Source of the DNA: Phormidesmis priestleyi
GTDB lineage: Bacteria; Cyanobacteriota; Cyanobacteriia; Phormidesmidales; Phormidesmidaceae
Reading direction: 5' to 3'
NCBI GenBank assembly: GCA_003242115.1
Contig: QBMP01000090.1
Coordinates: 5,536 to 14,674 of the forward strand
Length of the DNA: 9,139 bases
Below are positions 1-6,110 of this stretch, in pieces. The notes beneath the pieces are model-generated. The model searched no databases. It was given only the letters and a program-made list of their open reading frames with translations, and was not told the DNA's origin. How positions within the stretch are numbered: the stretch's first letter is position 1; each line of letters starts with the position of its first letter. Made by a program: the position numbers and the translations under genes.

Positions 1-220
1 GTTTGAAGACATACTTAAGGATCAGTAAGCAGCACTTAAGAAAAAGCGCTCGTAAAGTCAAAGGTTCTAATCAAGCCAAACGGCTAGATAGACCCATCTA
101 ATGTTACCTGTCCAATGATAGTGGAATACCGGAGTGCCTAACGACTATTTGAAGAACGACTTGAGCGTGACTTGAGCGCAACTGGGCAATGGACCTGAAG
201 CTAATATGACGGCGGTACCA
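1..220. other. Noncoding left edge, downstream of the response regulator
   Basis: No credible coding frame lies here. The region follows the 3' end of the response regulator on the minus strand. It holds an 11-bp tandem duplication (158-168 and 169-179, unit GACTTGAGCGT with a last-base change) and one TATTTGA at 146-152. No T-rich terminator and no tRNA-like fold were seen. Confidence 0.6.
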
Positions 221-230
221 CTATTTACCG
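213..230 (-). terminator. Weak hairpin at the response-regulator stop codon
   Basis: CGGTA (213-217) and TACCG (226-230) form a 5-bp stem with an 8-nt loop that contains the TAG stop of the response regulator (221-223). No U-run follows it in the minus-strand transcript. It is a possible 3'-end structure only. Confidence 0.2.
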
Positions 231-982
231 GCTTTACGACTCGTTTTTTTGCGCGCAGTTGAGCCTGTACCTTGGCTCGTACTCTGGCTCGTGCTCTGGC
301 CTGCGCTTTGGCCTGCGCTAGGCAATACGCCTGCATCCGTATCAGGAGATGGGATGTGTCCGTTTTCAAAAGCATAGCGAATGAGCTGAGAGCGATTTTC
401 TAACGAAAGCTTGCTAAGAATGTTACTCAAGTGAGTTTGGACAGTGCGTGGACTGATGAAAAGGCGATCGCCAATCCTTTTATTCGTAAATCCCTGAACC
501 ACCTCCCAGAAAACCTTCTCCTCAGCAGGCGTCAGCACCAGCGGTGCTTGAGTAATCGCAGACCGTTCGTAATTAGAGCGCTTCAGCGCGTTTTCAATCT
601 GTAGATGAATACGGCCTGCCCGCGCCAAATGCGCCTCAATTTTGGCAATTAGCTCCTTAGGATGAAAAGGCTTCACCAAATAATCATCTGCCCCAATGCT
701 GTGGCCTTGAATGCGATCTGCCAAATCACAGCGTCCAGACAAAAAAATAAACGGCACCAGTTGTCCCAAAGCCGTCTCTCTCACCTTTCCACATAGCTCA
801 AAACCATTCATCTCTGGCATCACGATGTCAGAGACAATCAAATCAGGCGCATCTTGCGTAAAGCTATCTAGCCCTTCAGTGCCTGAAGCAGCACTGTACA
901 CGAAAAAGCCAAGATCCTTGAGGTAGCGTGTCAGTGCAGTTCTGAGCGTATTATCATCATCAACAATGAGAATCTTTTGCAT
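221..982 (-). CDS. NarL/FixJ-type two-component response regulator
   Basis: A DNA-binding response regulator of 253 residues, phosphorylated by an unidentified histidine kinase. The receiver domain spans about residues 3-120, with the acidic pair D8/D9, phospho-acceptor D52 (in SDIVMPEMNG), the switch Ser S82 and invariant K104 (in VKPF). A LuxR-type helix-turn-helix follows at about 148-208, with LTPAEEKVFW, the FTNKRIGDRL helix and the SPRTVQTHLSNIL recognition segment. After residue 210 comes a low-complexity Ser/Gln/Gly/Thr tail encoded by degenerate 12-bp repeats and ending in a basic cluster (ARKKTSRKAGK). The tail is not part of the usual family fold. The start is the ATG opening the standard MQKILIVDDD strand; no Shine-Dalgarno sequence is visible. 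No kinase gene is adjacent, so it is an orphan here. It has the architecture of Ycf29/Rre1, but I do not see enough to call it that gene. Confidence 0.93.
   Translation of the reverse strand: MQKILIVDDDNTLRTALTRYLKDLGFFVYSAASGTEGLDSFTQDAPDLIVSDIVMPEMNGFELCGKVRETALGQLVPFIFLSGRCDLADRIQGHSIGADDYLVKPFHPKELIAKIEAHLARAGRIHLQIENALKRSNYERSAITQAPLVLTPAEEKVFWEVVQGFTNKRIGDRLFISPRTVQTHLSNILSKLSLENRSQLIRYAFENGHIPSPDTDAGVLPSAGQSAGQSTSQSTSQGTGSTARKKTSRKAGK
259..330 (-). repeat. Degenerate 12-bp tandem repeat in the response-regulator tail
   Basis: Six consecutive 12-bp units begin at 259, 271, 283, 295, 307 and 319, with plus-strand consensus TYTGGCYYGYRC in the central four. They encode the 4-residue periodicity SAGQ/STSQ of the tail. 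The period is a multiple of three, so copy-number change keeps the frame. Confidence 0.75.
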
Positions 983-1175
983 GTTGCGACTATGCTATTG
1001 CCGTAATAGCTATTGGAATATTGGTTAGTCAAATAGCCAGTCAAATACCAGAGTAGATGAAATCATATCTTAGGAAATCAAGCAATATGAAGGCGATTTG
1101 AGCAAAATCAGCGTTAATCGCGCTATTTAGAGGTCTATTTACAGAATAGAGTTTATATCAGAACTGAGCAAAGCT
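983..1175. promoter_or_regulatory. Upstream region of the response regulator with paired TATTTGACT
   Basis: This 193-bp gap lies between two minus-strand genes. On the minus strand TATTTGACT occurs twice in direct orientation (1047-1039 and 1035-1027), with a 12-bp period. Each copy contains TTGACT, a good -35 element. For the proximal copy, TATTAC (1008-1003) is a possible -10 with an 18-bp spacer. The same region holds the 3' end of the upstream gene's transcript. A weak stem there (AGCG 1110-1113 with CGCT 1121-1124) is not convincing as a terminator. Confidence 0.35.
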
Positions 1176-2171
1176 TCAAAATCTTTGTCGAGCGGGTGGA
1201 GTTTGCGTAGGCTGAACGGAAGTCGGCGCTGTGTAGAGCGTCCCAGATGGCGAATCTGGATTGCTAGGCACGCCGGTTGTACTTGGAGCCGCATTTCTAG
1301 TCGGTTGCGGCGGTGCCAGGTTGAAAACCGGCAAGCTTGAAGATGCTGGCACCTGATAGCCAGTAGTTCCAGCGGGCGGCGACATCTCTGGCGTGGTGCG
1401 AATATAGGGCGCAGGAATCGGCGCAGCGGGCGATGGGGCTGACTGCGCACCGGACGCATTCCTATTATTGCCGCTACCACCTGGATAAGACGGTGAATTA
1501 ATGCCACTTGCAGCCGATCCACTGCCACCGCTGTTAGCATTAGCGGCCTCAGCCGCTTGCTGTCGATCCAAAGCTTGAGAAAGCGCGCTGCCTGCTGCGG
1601 GCTGACTCGTAGCAGCAGGCCCTGAAGGAGCCGATTGGGAACTGCCGTTGAAGCTGCTATTAGACAGTGCGCTAGGAGCGTAGGGAACGCCGCCCGGTGA
1701 ACTGCCCAGTGAACTGCCCAGTGAACCACCCAGTGAACCGCCCGATGGATTGCCGGTCGTCAGTGTGGTCTCGCTGGTGCCCGGAAAACGGTATTCATCG
1801 GCATAGACTTTAAAGGGGTTGGCTTGCCCCGAGAGCTTGCCATTGCCGTCGCCATTGGCGGTCGCGGCATCAGGTGCGTTTGGATTGATAGTACTGGTTA
1901 CTTGTGGTGAACCTTCTGGCACCTTTGAGCCTTGCAGCAGCACATCTAACGTATCTACTTCTGCAAGTCTAGCTTCCTCTTCTGGCGTTAGCCCAGAGTC
2001 AGGATTAACGACGTTGCTAATCGGCTCACGCTCAAACCATTGGGGATTTTTATGATATTCCCAAATCAGAACGCTGATGAGGCCAAATAGACCTAGAGAG
2101 ATCCAGACAGCCGGTAGACCTAACGGTTTCAGGCGAGAGGGAAGGTATCTTAAGAAGGTGGGCGTAGCCAT
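1176..2171 (-). CDS. Single-pass membrane protein with Gly/Ser/Pro-rich outer domain, function unknown
   Basis: I do not recognise a named family, although the N-terminus has the look of a conserved cyanobacterial hypothetical. The 331 residues start with a basic, Pro-containing stretch (RYLPSRLKPL) and one transmembrane helix at about 18-37, followed by WEYHKNPQWF. The positive-inside rule places the bulk outside the cytoplasm. Residues 57-85 are acidic and probably helical (LTPEEEARLAEVDTLDVLL), and 117-130 (NPFKVYADEYRFPG) looks like a short conserved segment. From about 135 to the end the chain is Gly/Ser/Ala/Pro-rich and likely disordered, including a GSLG/SSLG repeat. The start is the ATG right before the basic N-terminus; no clear ribosome binding site precedes it. 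The gap to the response regulator downstream is 193 bp with its own promoter candidate, so co-transcription is uncertain. Possible role: envelope or cell-wall-associated linker protein (inference only). Confidence 0.75.
   Translation of the reverse strand: MATPTFLRYLPSRLKPLGLPAVWISLGLFGLISVLIWEYHKNPQWFEREPISNVVNPDSGLTPEEEARLAEVDTLDVLLQGSKVPEGSPQVTSTINPNAPDAATANGDGNGKLSGQANPFKVYADEYRFPGTSETTLTTGNPSGGSLGGSLGSSLGSSPGGVPYAPSALSNSSFNGSSQSAPSGPAATSQPAAGSALSQALDRQQAAEAANANSGGSGSAASGINSPSYPGGSGNNRNASGAQSAPSPAAPIPAPYIRTTPEMSPPAGTTGYQVPASSSLPVFNLAPPQPTRNAAPSTTGVPSNPDSPSGTLYTAPTSVQPTQTPPARQRF
1690..1749 (-). repeat. Five-unit 12-bp tandem repeat inside the membrane-protein gene
   Basis: Units are 1690-1701, 1702-1713, 1714-1725, 1726-1737 and 1738-1749. 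The second and third are identical (CTGCCCAGTGAA) and the others differ at one to four positions. They encode the GGSLGSSLGSS-type stretch at about residues 141-160. The identical copies suggest recent slippage. Confidence 0.85.
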
Positions 2172-2329
2172 GACGATAAAACCAAACGAAAGTTATCAAG
2201 CGTTAAAAACAGATGCACGTTTTTTTGATGCATATTTTTTGTAGAGGAATGCCAATAGAATGCACATTATTTAGAAACTAAACTCAGTTGCTGCTCAGAT
2301 TTGAGTGTCAGACTATGTTTAGATAAGCG

Positions 2330-2385
2330 TCAAATATTAATCTGCGCAATATTTGATGATGTTTGCTTGAACTTTGAATATTTGA
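2330..2385. promoter_or_regulatory. Operator-like cluster: 9-bp dyad plus a third half-site
   Basis: TCAAATATT (2330-2338) and AATATTTGA (2348-2356) are perfect inverted repeats with a 9-nt spacer. A third exact AATATTTGA lies at 2377-2385 and overlaps the candidate -35 element. This geometry fits a dimeric DNA-binding protein with an extra half-site; the regulator is unknown. Confidence 0.5.
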
Positions 2386-2403
2386 ATATCTTTAATATAT
2401 ACT
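2374..2403 (+). promoter_or_regulatory. Candidate sigma70-type promoter for the 2563 gene
   Basis: TTGAAT (2374-2379), an 18-bp spacer and TATACT (2398-2403) match the consensus at 4/6 and 5/6 positions. Transcription would start near 2410, giving a leader of about 150 nt. The overlap with the AATATTTGA half-site suggests regulation. Confidence 0.4.
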
Positions 2404-2533
2404 CACTATCAATCTTAGCAAATCCCGTTAAATCATCCTTCGGTCATACTTCGGGCTAGTCAGGATTGGGATAAACGAGGCGAGGCAAAAGTTTTGTCGG
2501 CCTGCGATCTGCATAGAGGTGTAGAGGTTTGGG

Positions 2534-2562
2534 CAAGGACTAGACTGGACAAGGGCTAGACT
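2534..2562 (+). repeat. Duplicated ribosome-binding-site segment
   Basis: A 13-bp segment occurs twice with one mismatch, at 2534-2546 (CAAGGACTAGACT) and 2550-2562 (CAAGGGCTAGACT), the second abutting the ATG. AAGGG (2551-2555) sits 7 nt before the ATG and serves as Shine-Dalgarno. In-frame TAG at 2557-2559 fixes the ATG at 2563 as the earliest start. Confidence 0.7.
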
Positions 2563-3291
2563 ATGAGTTTTTCGTCTTTTGATTTGAGTCGCGCTGCTGA
2601 CGCCAACTTGAAGGCAACCCATTTAAAAACACTCAGAGGCGCGGTTTTATTACCCTTTCTAGCCTCTGAAGACTTCATCAGCCAGCGCCATGAGGTTAAG
2701 CCTGCACTGGCGCTAAATCTGCTTAAAGACATTCAAGCCCTGGTAATAGTTTGGCAAGAGCAGCTTCGGCAGATTGTCCGCGCAATGCACAAGCTTCACG
2801 CGCAAGGGCCAATGGTAGACGGCTGGCTAGAGTCTTCTTTAGAGGTAGCTAGCTTAGAGACAACGGCGGCAGCGACTACACTCCTACGCCACGGGGAGGC
2901 CGAGGCGCTGATGCAGTATGTTGAGGCTTTGGAGAATCCGGAGACGCCTTGTTTGGATTTTTCAAAGCGCTTAGAAGAGCATGAAAAAACATTAAAAGAA
3001 AATCTAGCAGATGATCTAGAGGCTGTGCCTTTTTCAGCAGAAAATTCTTCAGCAGAAGAGTTTTTAAGCGATGCCCCCGCTCATCAGTATGCGCTGTGTT
3101 CGCTGAATAAGGATGGTACGGTGCTCAAGCAGCTCTGTCCGTCTGAGCAAATGGCGATAGTTAGCGCCGCGATCGCTCGCCACCAAAAATTCAAGCAGCT
3201 CATTCAGCAAAAGCAAGCCGTTGAGGCCAAACTTCAGCAAGCGGTCGATCAGCTCACTGAAATTCGCGAGCATCTAACAAGTCTCGGCTAA
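2563..3291 (+). CDS. Soluble protein with C-terminal coiled coil, function unknown
   Basis: I do not recognise this 242-residue protein. It has no signal peptide or membrane helix and is predicted to be cytoplasmic and mostly helical. Visible parts are an N-terminal helical region (about 15-80), a middle segment (SSLEVASLETTAAATTLLRH at 91-110, then an acidic stretch to about 170), a compact segment YALCSLNKDGTVLKQLCPSEQ at about 176-196 that looks conserved, and a Gln/Lys-rich probable coiled coil from about 204 to 240. The start is fixed by the in-frame TAG two codons upstream and by AAGGG 7 nt before the ATG. The leader is long and carries an operator-like dyad, so the gene is probably regulated. 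It converges on the caspase-like gene with only 5 bp between stop codons. A HIP1 site lies at 3169-3176, inside the gene. A role in protein complexes is likely from the coiled coil, but no more can be said. Confidence 0.8.
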   Translation: MSFSSFDLSRAADANLKATHLKTLRGAVLLPFLASEDFISQRHEVKPALALNLLKDIQALVIVWQEQLRQIVRAMHKLHAQGPMVDGWLESSLEVASLETTAAATTLLRHGEAEALMQYVEALENPETPCLDFSKRLEEHEKTLKENLADDLEAVPFSAENSSAEEFLSDAPAHQYALCSLNKDGTVLKQLCPSEQMAIVSAAIARHQKFKQLIQQKQAVEAKLQQAVDQLTEIREHLTSLG

Positions 3292-3295
3292 GACT
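3280..3295. terminator. Small symmetric hairpin at a convergent gene junction
   Basis: AGTCT (3280-3284) and AGACT (3291-3295) form a 5-bp stem with a 6-nt loop that spans the stop codon of the 2563 gene and the 5-bp gap to the caspase-like gene. It could act on both transcripts but has no U-tract. Confidence 0.25.
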
Positions 3296-3296
3296 G

Positions 3297-5402
3297 CTAA
3301 GGCGCTTGCCAACGTCTTATAGCCTGTTGCGCTGGCTCATAGGCCGTTGTTCCAGCGGGCACCAAAATGGCGGCCTGAATGGCTGCTGGCTGCCGCCCTT
3401 GAGCGGCCCTCGCCTGCGCAATGCTGAAAATGCGCTCGCTCCAGTCGTCTGCTAACCGCTGAGCTTTTTCGTATTCTGGATGCTCAATCGGGATTTCTCT
3501 GAGCCTGACAATGCCTTCTTGATAGCTGCTGGCCTGCCCTGATTTGGGAATTGCCTGCGCCTCGACAATAATTTGGCGGCTATTTTGACGCTGCTGCCAA
3601 AAGGCAATTCTATCTTTGGCCTTTTGATACAGCTCTTTGTTGTCGTAAGGCATGATGGTAGCCGCCGCGATCGCGCCTTCCAAATTGCCGCTGGTCGCCC
3701 GTCCTTCAGCAATGTCTAAAATCACCTGACTCCAGCTGCGAATGTCGCTTTGAGCGGCCTCATAATACGGCTCTCCTGGCTGAATTCGTCTGGCTTTGGC
3801 GATCGCTTCCGTAAATTGCGTCGCCTGAATTGGCTGAATCGCCGTCCGCGCCTCTGTCAGCACCGAAGCATTCGCCTGCTGTGCCTCAGCCGCCCCGGCT
3901 CGCGCCTTCGTCAAGATTGATGAAAAGGTATTGTCTCGCTGCGACTGGGGCACTCGCTGCAAGGCAATCAAAGCTTCTGAGTACTGCCGATTAGTTAGCG
4001 CTGCACTCGCTTTCGCAATCAGCGCTTTAGCAGTCGTTTGATCCGCCTCAAGCCCAGCGTTGCTATCCGTTTCAGCCGCTGTATTCGCACCATTATTATT
4101 AGTCGTCGGCACTGCCGCACTATCTGACACGCTATCTGTAGAGGTTGGGGCAGCATCCTCAGCCGTAGGCGTTACTTTGGCAGCTTCGGCTCCTGCCTCT
4201 GAGGTGAGCTGGTCTTTACTGCCTGTGCCAGTGGCCTCATCCGCAGTCCCTTCTCCAGTTCCATCCCCAGTAGCCCGACTCGCCACTCCACTAATTTTTT
4301 CAGAGAGGTCTTTCCAAGCGACTTGAATAAAAGGCTGCTTAATTAAAACACCCAACACAAGTACAGCCAGCGCTAAAAGCCCCCAGTTACGCATCTGCGC
4401 ACCGTTTACTGGCTTGCGGTAAGGCACGATCGCATTACCAGTATTGCGATCAACCTCTTCTCCATAGGCTTCTTTATCCTCTCGATAGGACGGCTGAAGC
4501 GACGGGGGTTTTAGGGTCAAATCACCTGAATCCAAATCATCTGAACCTAAATTATCTTCGTATTCATTTACGTAGGGAGACTCAATGGGTTCTGACGTCT
4601 CGGGATTCTTTAAAGCCGCAGGAATTTCTAAAGCTAAGGGTGGAAACGCTTCGAGATCGGGGGCGATCGCATCCTCAACCAAAATAGTCACGGTTTCTAA
4701 AGGCGCTGGAATCAGACTTACCGGATTTTGAATTGGTCGCCAGTGGTGCTCACACAGCTCAGGCAGTCGCTGAATCAGGTAGTCACTGATTTCACCAATA
4801 GTGGTGCAGTTCTGCCGCCATGCCTCTAGCAGCGCCGCTGTAAATAGTCCGTGGCGCGTTCCAAAAGTTTCGTGAGAATACTGCTCAGGCTGACAGGACA
4901 AAAGCGTCGCGACTTCGTATTTTTCAGCCAGATCGATTACCTGCTGACCAATTGCTTGACCAGATAAAGACCCTTGAGAACGATTAATATCCAGCAGCAG
5001 TAAGGTTTTATCCGTCGGCAAGTTGGATAATTCCGCCATCAAATCTGCCGCTGCAATGCCCGTGTTCTCTATCTGCCCTGGGTCTCCATCAATCGGCATT
5101 AGGTAATCGGTTCCGTCTGCTTGAGCGCCGTAGCCGCTGAAGAAAAAGATCACGCGATCGCCCTGATTCACCTGCTGCGTAATCGTTTGCAGCCACTCCA
5201 AAAGCGCCAACTTATCGGGGTAGACAACCTGATGCTCTACAGACGTTGCTAAATCGCTCAGCAGCACACAGTGATCTGCGCGAAAACCAGCCTCCTCTGT
5301 CAAAAAGCGGTGGGTAAAGAGTGCATCGTTTTGCGCATGCATCAACGGCTGTAGGTGCCGGTACTGGTTAATCCCGATAGTGATGGCCCAGCTATTAGGC
5401 AT
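3297..5402 (-). CDS. Membrane-anchored pseudo-orthocaspase (caspase-fold, Tyr/Asn at the dyad positions)
   Basis: A protein of 701 residues with a peptidase C14/caspase p20-like domain at about 3-235. The positions of the catalytic dyad are readable: the strand VIFFFSG is followed by Y91 in SGYG where active members have His (SGHG), and LLLLDINRS carries N140 where active members have Cys (DxCR). It therefore should lack caspase-type peptidase activity and more likely acts as a scaffold or regulator. Cyanobacterial orthocaspase relatives without the His-Cys dyad are an established group. An acidic linker (about 240-325) leads to one transmembrane helix at about 339-357, then a Ser/Thr/Ala-rich linker and a TPR-like region with two tandem repeats of about 90 residues (about 514-603 and 611-699), probably outside the cytoplasm. 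I chose the start at 5402 over the longer one at 5471 because MPNSWAITIGINQY is the usual family N-terminus and GGAG lies 7 nt upstream. Confidence 0.9.
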   Translation of the reverse strand: MPNSWAITIGINQYRHLQPLMHAQNDALFTHRFLTEEAGFRADHCVLLSDLATSVEHQVVYPDKLALLEWLQTITQQVNQGDRVIFFFSGYGAQADGTDYLMPIDGDPGQIENTGIAAADLMAELSNLPTDKTLLLLDINRSQGSLSGQAIGQQVIDLAEKYEVATLLSCQPEQYSHETFGTRHGLFTAALLEAWRQNCTTIGEISDYLIQRLPELCEHHWRPIQNPVSLIPAPLETVTILVEDAIAPDLEAFPPLALEIPAALKNPETSEPIESPYVNEYEDNLGSDDLDSGDLTLKPPSLQPSYREDKEAYGEEVDRNTGNAIVPYRKPVNGAQMRNWGLLALAVLVLGVLIKQPFIQVAWKDLSEKISGVASRATGDGTGEGTADEATGTGSKDQLTSEAGAEAAKVTPTAEDAAPTSTDSVSDSAAVPTTNNNGANTAAETDSNAGLEADQTTAKALIAKASAALTNRQYSEALIALQRVPQSQRDNTFSSILTKARAGAAEAQQANASVLTEARTAIQPIQATQFTEAIAKARRIQPGEPYYEAAQSDIRSWSQVILDIAEGRATSGNLEGAIAAATIMPYDNKELYQKAKDRIAFWQQRQNSRQIIVEAQAIPKSGQASSYQEGIVRLREIPIEHPEYEKAQRLADDWSERIFSIAQARAAQGRQPAAIQAAILVPAGTTAYEPAQQAIRRWQAP

Positions 5403-5557
5403 TGATCGTCTCCAAGACTGTGATGAAAAAGTATCACAAGCGCACCGCTTCGCGATCGCCGACTTTATCAAAAAGTGTAGCGAGATCTTCTAAACTGGGA
5501 AGCTTGATGGGTAGTTCCTAATTTCTCCTGTTTTTAAACTTAACGTTACTTAACTGC
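5403..5557. promoter_or_regulatory. Divergent promoter region between pseudo-orthocaspase and secreted protein genes
   Basis: These 155 bp separate divergent starts. Toward the minus-strand gene there is an extended -10 candidate (minus-strand TGTGATACT, 5438-5430) and a good ribosome binding site (GGAG at 5413-5410). A HIP1 octamer lies at 5452-5459. Toward the plus-strand gene I see only TTAAC-rich sequence (TTTAAAC, and the palindrome TAACGTTA at 5541-5548) and no Shine-Dalgarno sequence. Confidence 0.4.
5419..5438. promoter_or_regulatory. TGTGAT-N8-ATCACA dyad over the pseudo-orthocaspase promoter
   Basis: TGTGAT (5419-5424) and ATCACA (5433-5438) are perfect 6-bp inverted repeats with an 8-nt spacer. 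The dyad covers the candidate extended -10 and the predicted transcription start, 17-36 bp before the ATG, a typical repressor position. The arms resemble a CRP half-site but the spacing is four bases too long. Confidence 0.4.
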
Positions 5558-6076
5558 ATGTGGCTAACTCGCTATAGCACCCGTCGATCGGGCCGCAATA
5601 CACCATTTTCAAAGTCTTTGCTAATAGCTCTGCCAAAAGCTAGCTGGGTCAGCCCTCGGCGACGCAACGCTTATTCTTGGCAGCATTCCCTGCTATCGGC
5701 GGGGCTAGCCGCTTTAATCGGCGGCACTGGCCTATGGCTGACAGAAGCGCTCATTGCCCCACAGGCATCGCAGGCGTACACCTCACGCCTTGACCTATTT
5801 TTAGCGCGAGAGTCGGGTGAAACCTACAATACGCTGCTGCGTCGAGCTGAAATGGCGGCTAGAGCAGGCGCACAACGAACGTTTGATCAAGATTTGTTAA
5901 TTACCAACGTATCGGTCACGGTCGTCGTCGAAGGCGATGGCGTTACCGTACCAATTTTGGATTTGAGAGTAGATCGCAACCAGTGGCGATCGCGCCCCGA
6001 AACCTACTACTGGGCAACGTACTACCGCACCGCCGAAGCCTTGCTCAACTCAACTGGAAGCTCACTCAGCTTTTAG
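5558..6076 (+). CDS. Small exported or membrane-anchored protein, function unknown
   Basis: A protein of 172 residues that I do not recognise. It has a long, strongly basic N-terminus of about 40 residues (including SPRRRNAY), a hydrophobic segment at about 44-66, and a plausible signal-peptidase site after A73 (SQA before Y74). The mature part of about 100 residues carries a helical segment (LFLARESGETYNTLLRRAEMAARAGA), then beta-rich sequence (LLITNVSVTVVVEGDGVTVPILDLRVDR) and a Tyr/Trp-rich end. It thus looks like a small periplasmic or thylakoid-lumen alpha/beta domain. The start is the first ATG after an in-frame TAA at 5519-5521. No ribosome binding site is visible, so the true start may be a little downstream. 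It lies 34 bp before the DUF938 gene on the same strand and may be co-transcribed with it. A HIP1 site is at 5986-5993. Confidence 0.75.
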   Translation: MWLTRYSTRRSGRNTPFSKSLLIALPKASWVSPRRRNAYSWQHSLLSAGLAALIGGTGLWLTEALIAPQASQAYTSRLDLFLARESGETYNTLLRRAEMAARAGAQRTFDQDLLITNVSVTVVVEGDGVTVPILDLRVDRNQWRSRPETYYWATYYRTAEALLNSTGSSLSF

Positions 6077-6086
6077 CTAGGTTTTT

Positions 6087-6110
6087 AGCGAATCTTTGAG
6101 CGAATCAATT
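6087..6110 (+). repeat. Short direct repeat in the spacer before the DUF938 gene
   Basis: AGCGAATC is repeated at 6087-6094 and 6099-6106, with a 12-bp period, directly before the ATG at 6111. It leaves the downstream gene without a clear Shine-Dalgarno sequence. Confidence 0.4.

Larger units (their letters stand above)
2172..2562. promoter_or_regulatory. 391-bp AT-rich divergent intergenic region
   Basis: The region separates the minus-strand membrane-protein gene from the plus-strand gene at 2563. From left to right it holds a near-perfect 15-bp tandem (2212-2226 and 2227-2240, GATGCA followed by T-runs), the TCAAATATT/AATATTTGA dyad at 2330-2356, a third half-site at 2377-2385, a sigma70-like promoter candidate at 2374-2403, and a duplicated leader segment just before the start codon. 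No coding frame in it is convincing, and I see no recognisable RNA gene. Confidence 0.55.

Noticed and set aside
145..375. Minus-strand frame of 76 codons at the response-regulator tail
   Set aside because: Its Ala/Arg/Gln repeats are the 12-bp repeat read in another frame; no start signal supports it.
1139..1729. Minus-strand frame of 196 codons over the membrane-protein gene
   Set aside because: It is an Arg/Leu/His-rich shadow of the Gly/Ser/Pro-rich gene in another frame, with no recognisable domain.
1690..1749. CRISPR-like array
   Set aside because: The 12-bp units are contiguous with no spacers and lie inside a coding frame.
2428..2622. Minus-strand frame of 64 codons in the intergenic region
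   Set aside because: It overlaps the 5' end of the 2563 gene antisense, has no domain or ribosome binding site, and composition is that of random sequence.
4060..4326. Plus-strand frame of 88 codons opposite the pseudo-orthocaspase linker
   Set aside because: It is the complement of a Ser/Thr/Ala/Gly-rich linker, which gives hydrophobic-looking shadow frames; there is no ribosome binding site.
5419..5438. CRP/SyCRP1 or NtcA binding site
   Set aside because: The half-sites TGTGA and TCACA are separated by 10 bases instead of the 6 of CRP, and GTA-N8-TAC is absent. I keep it only as an unassigned dyad.
5403..5471. Longer start (ATG at 5471) adding 23 residues to the pseudo-orthocaspase
   Set aside because: The added residues do not resemble the family, while the ATG at 5402 has GGAG at 7-nt spacing and gives the usual MPxxWAIxIGINQY start. 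The longer version would also make the promoter and dyad coding.
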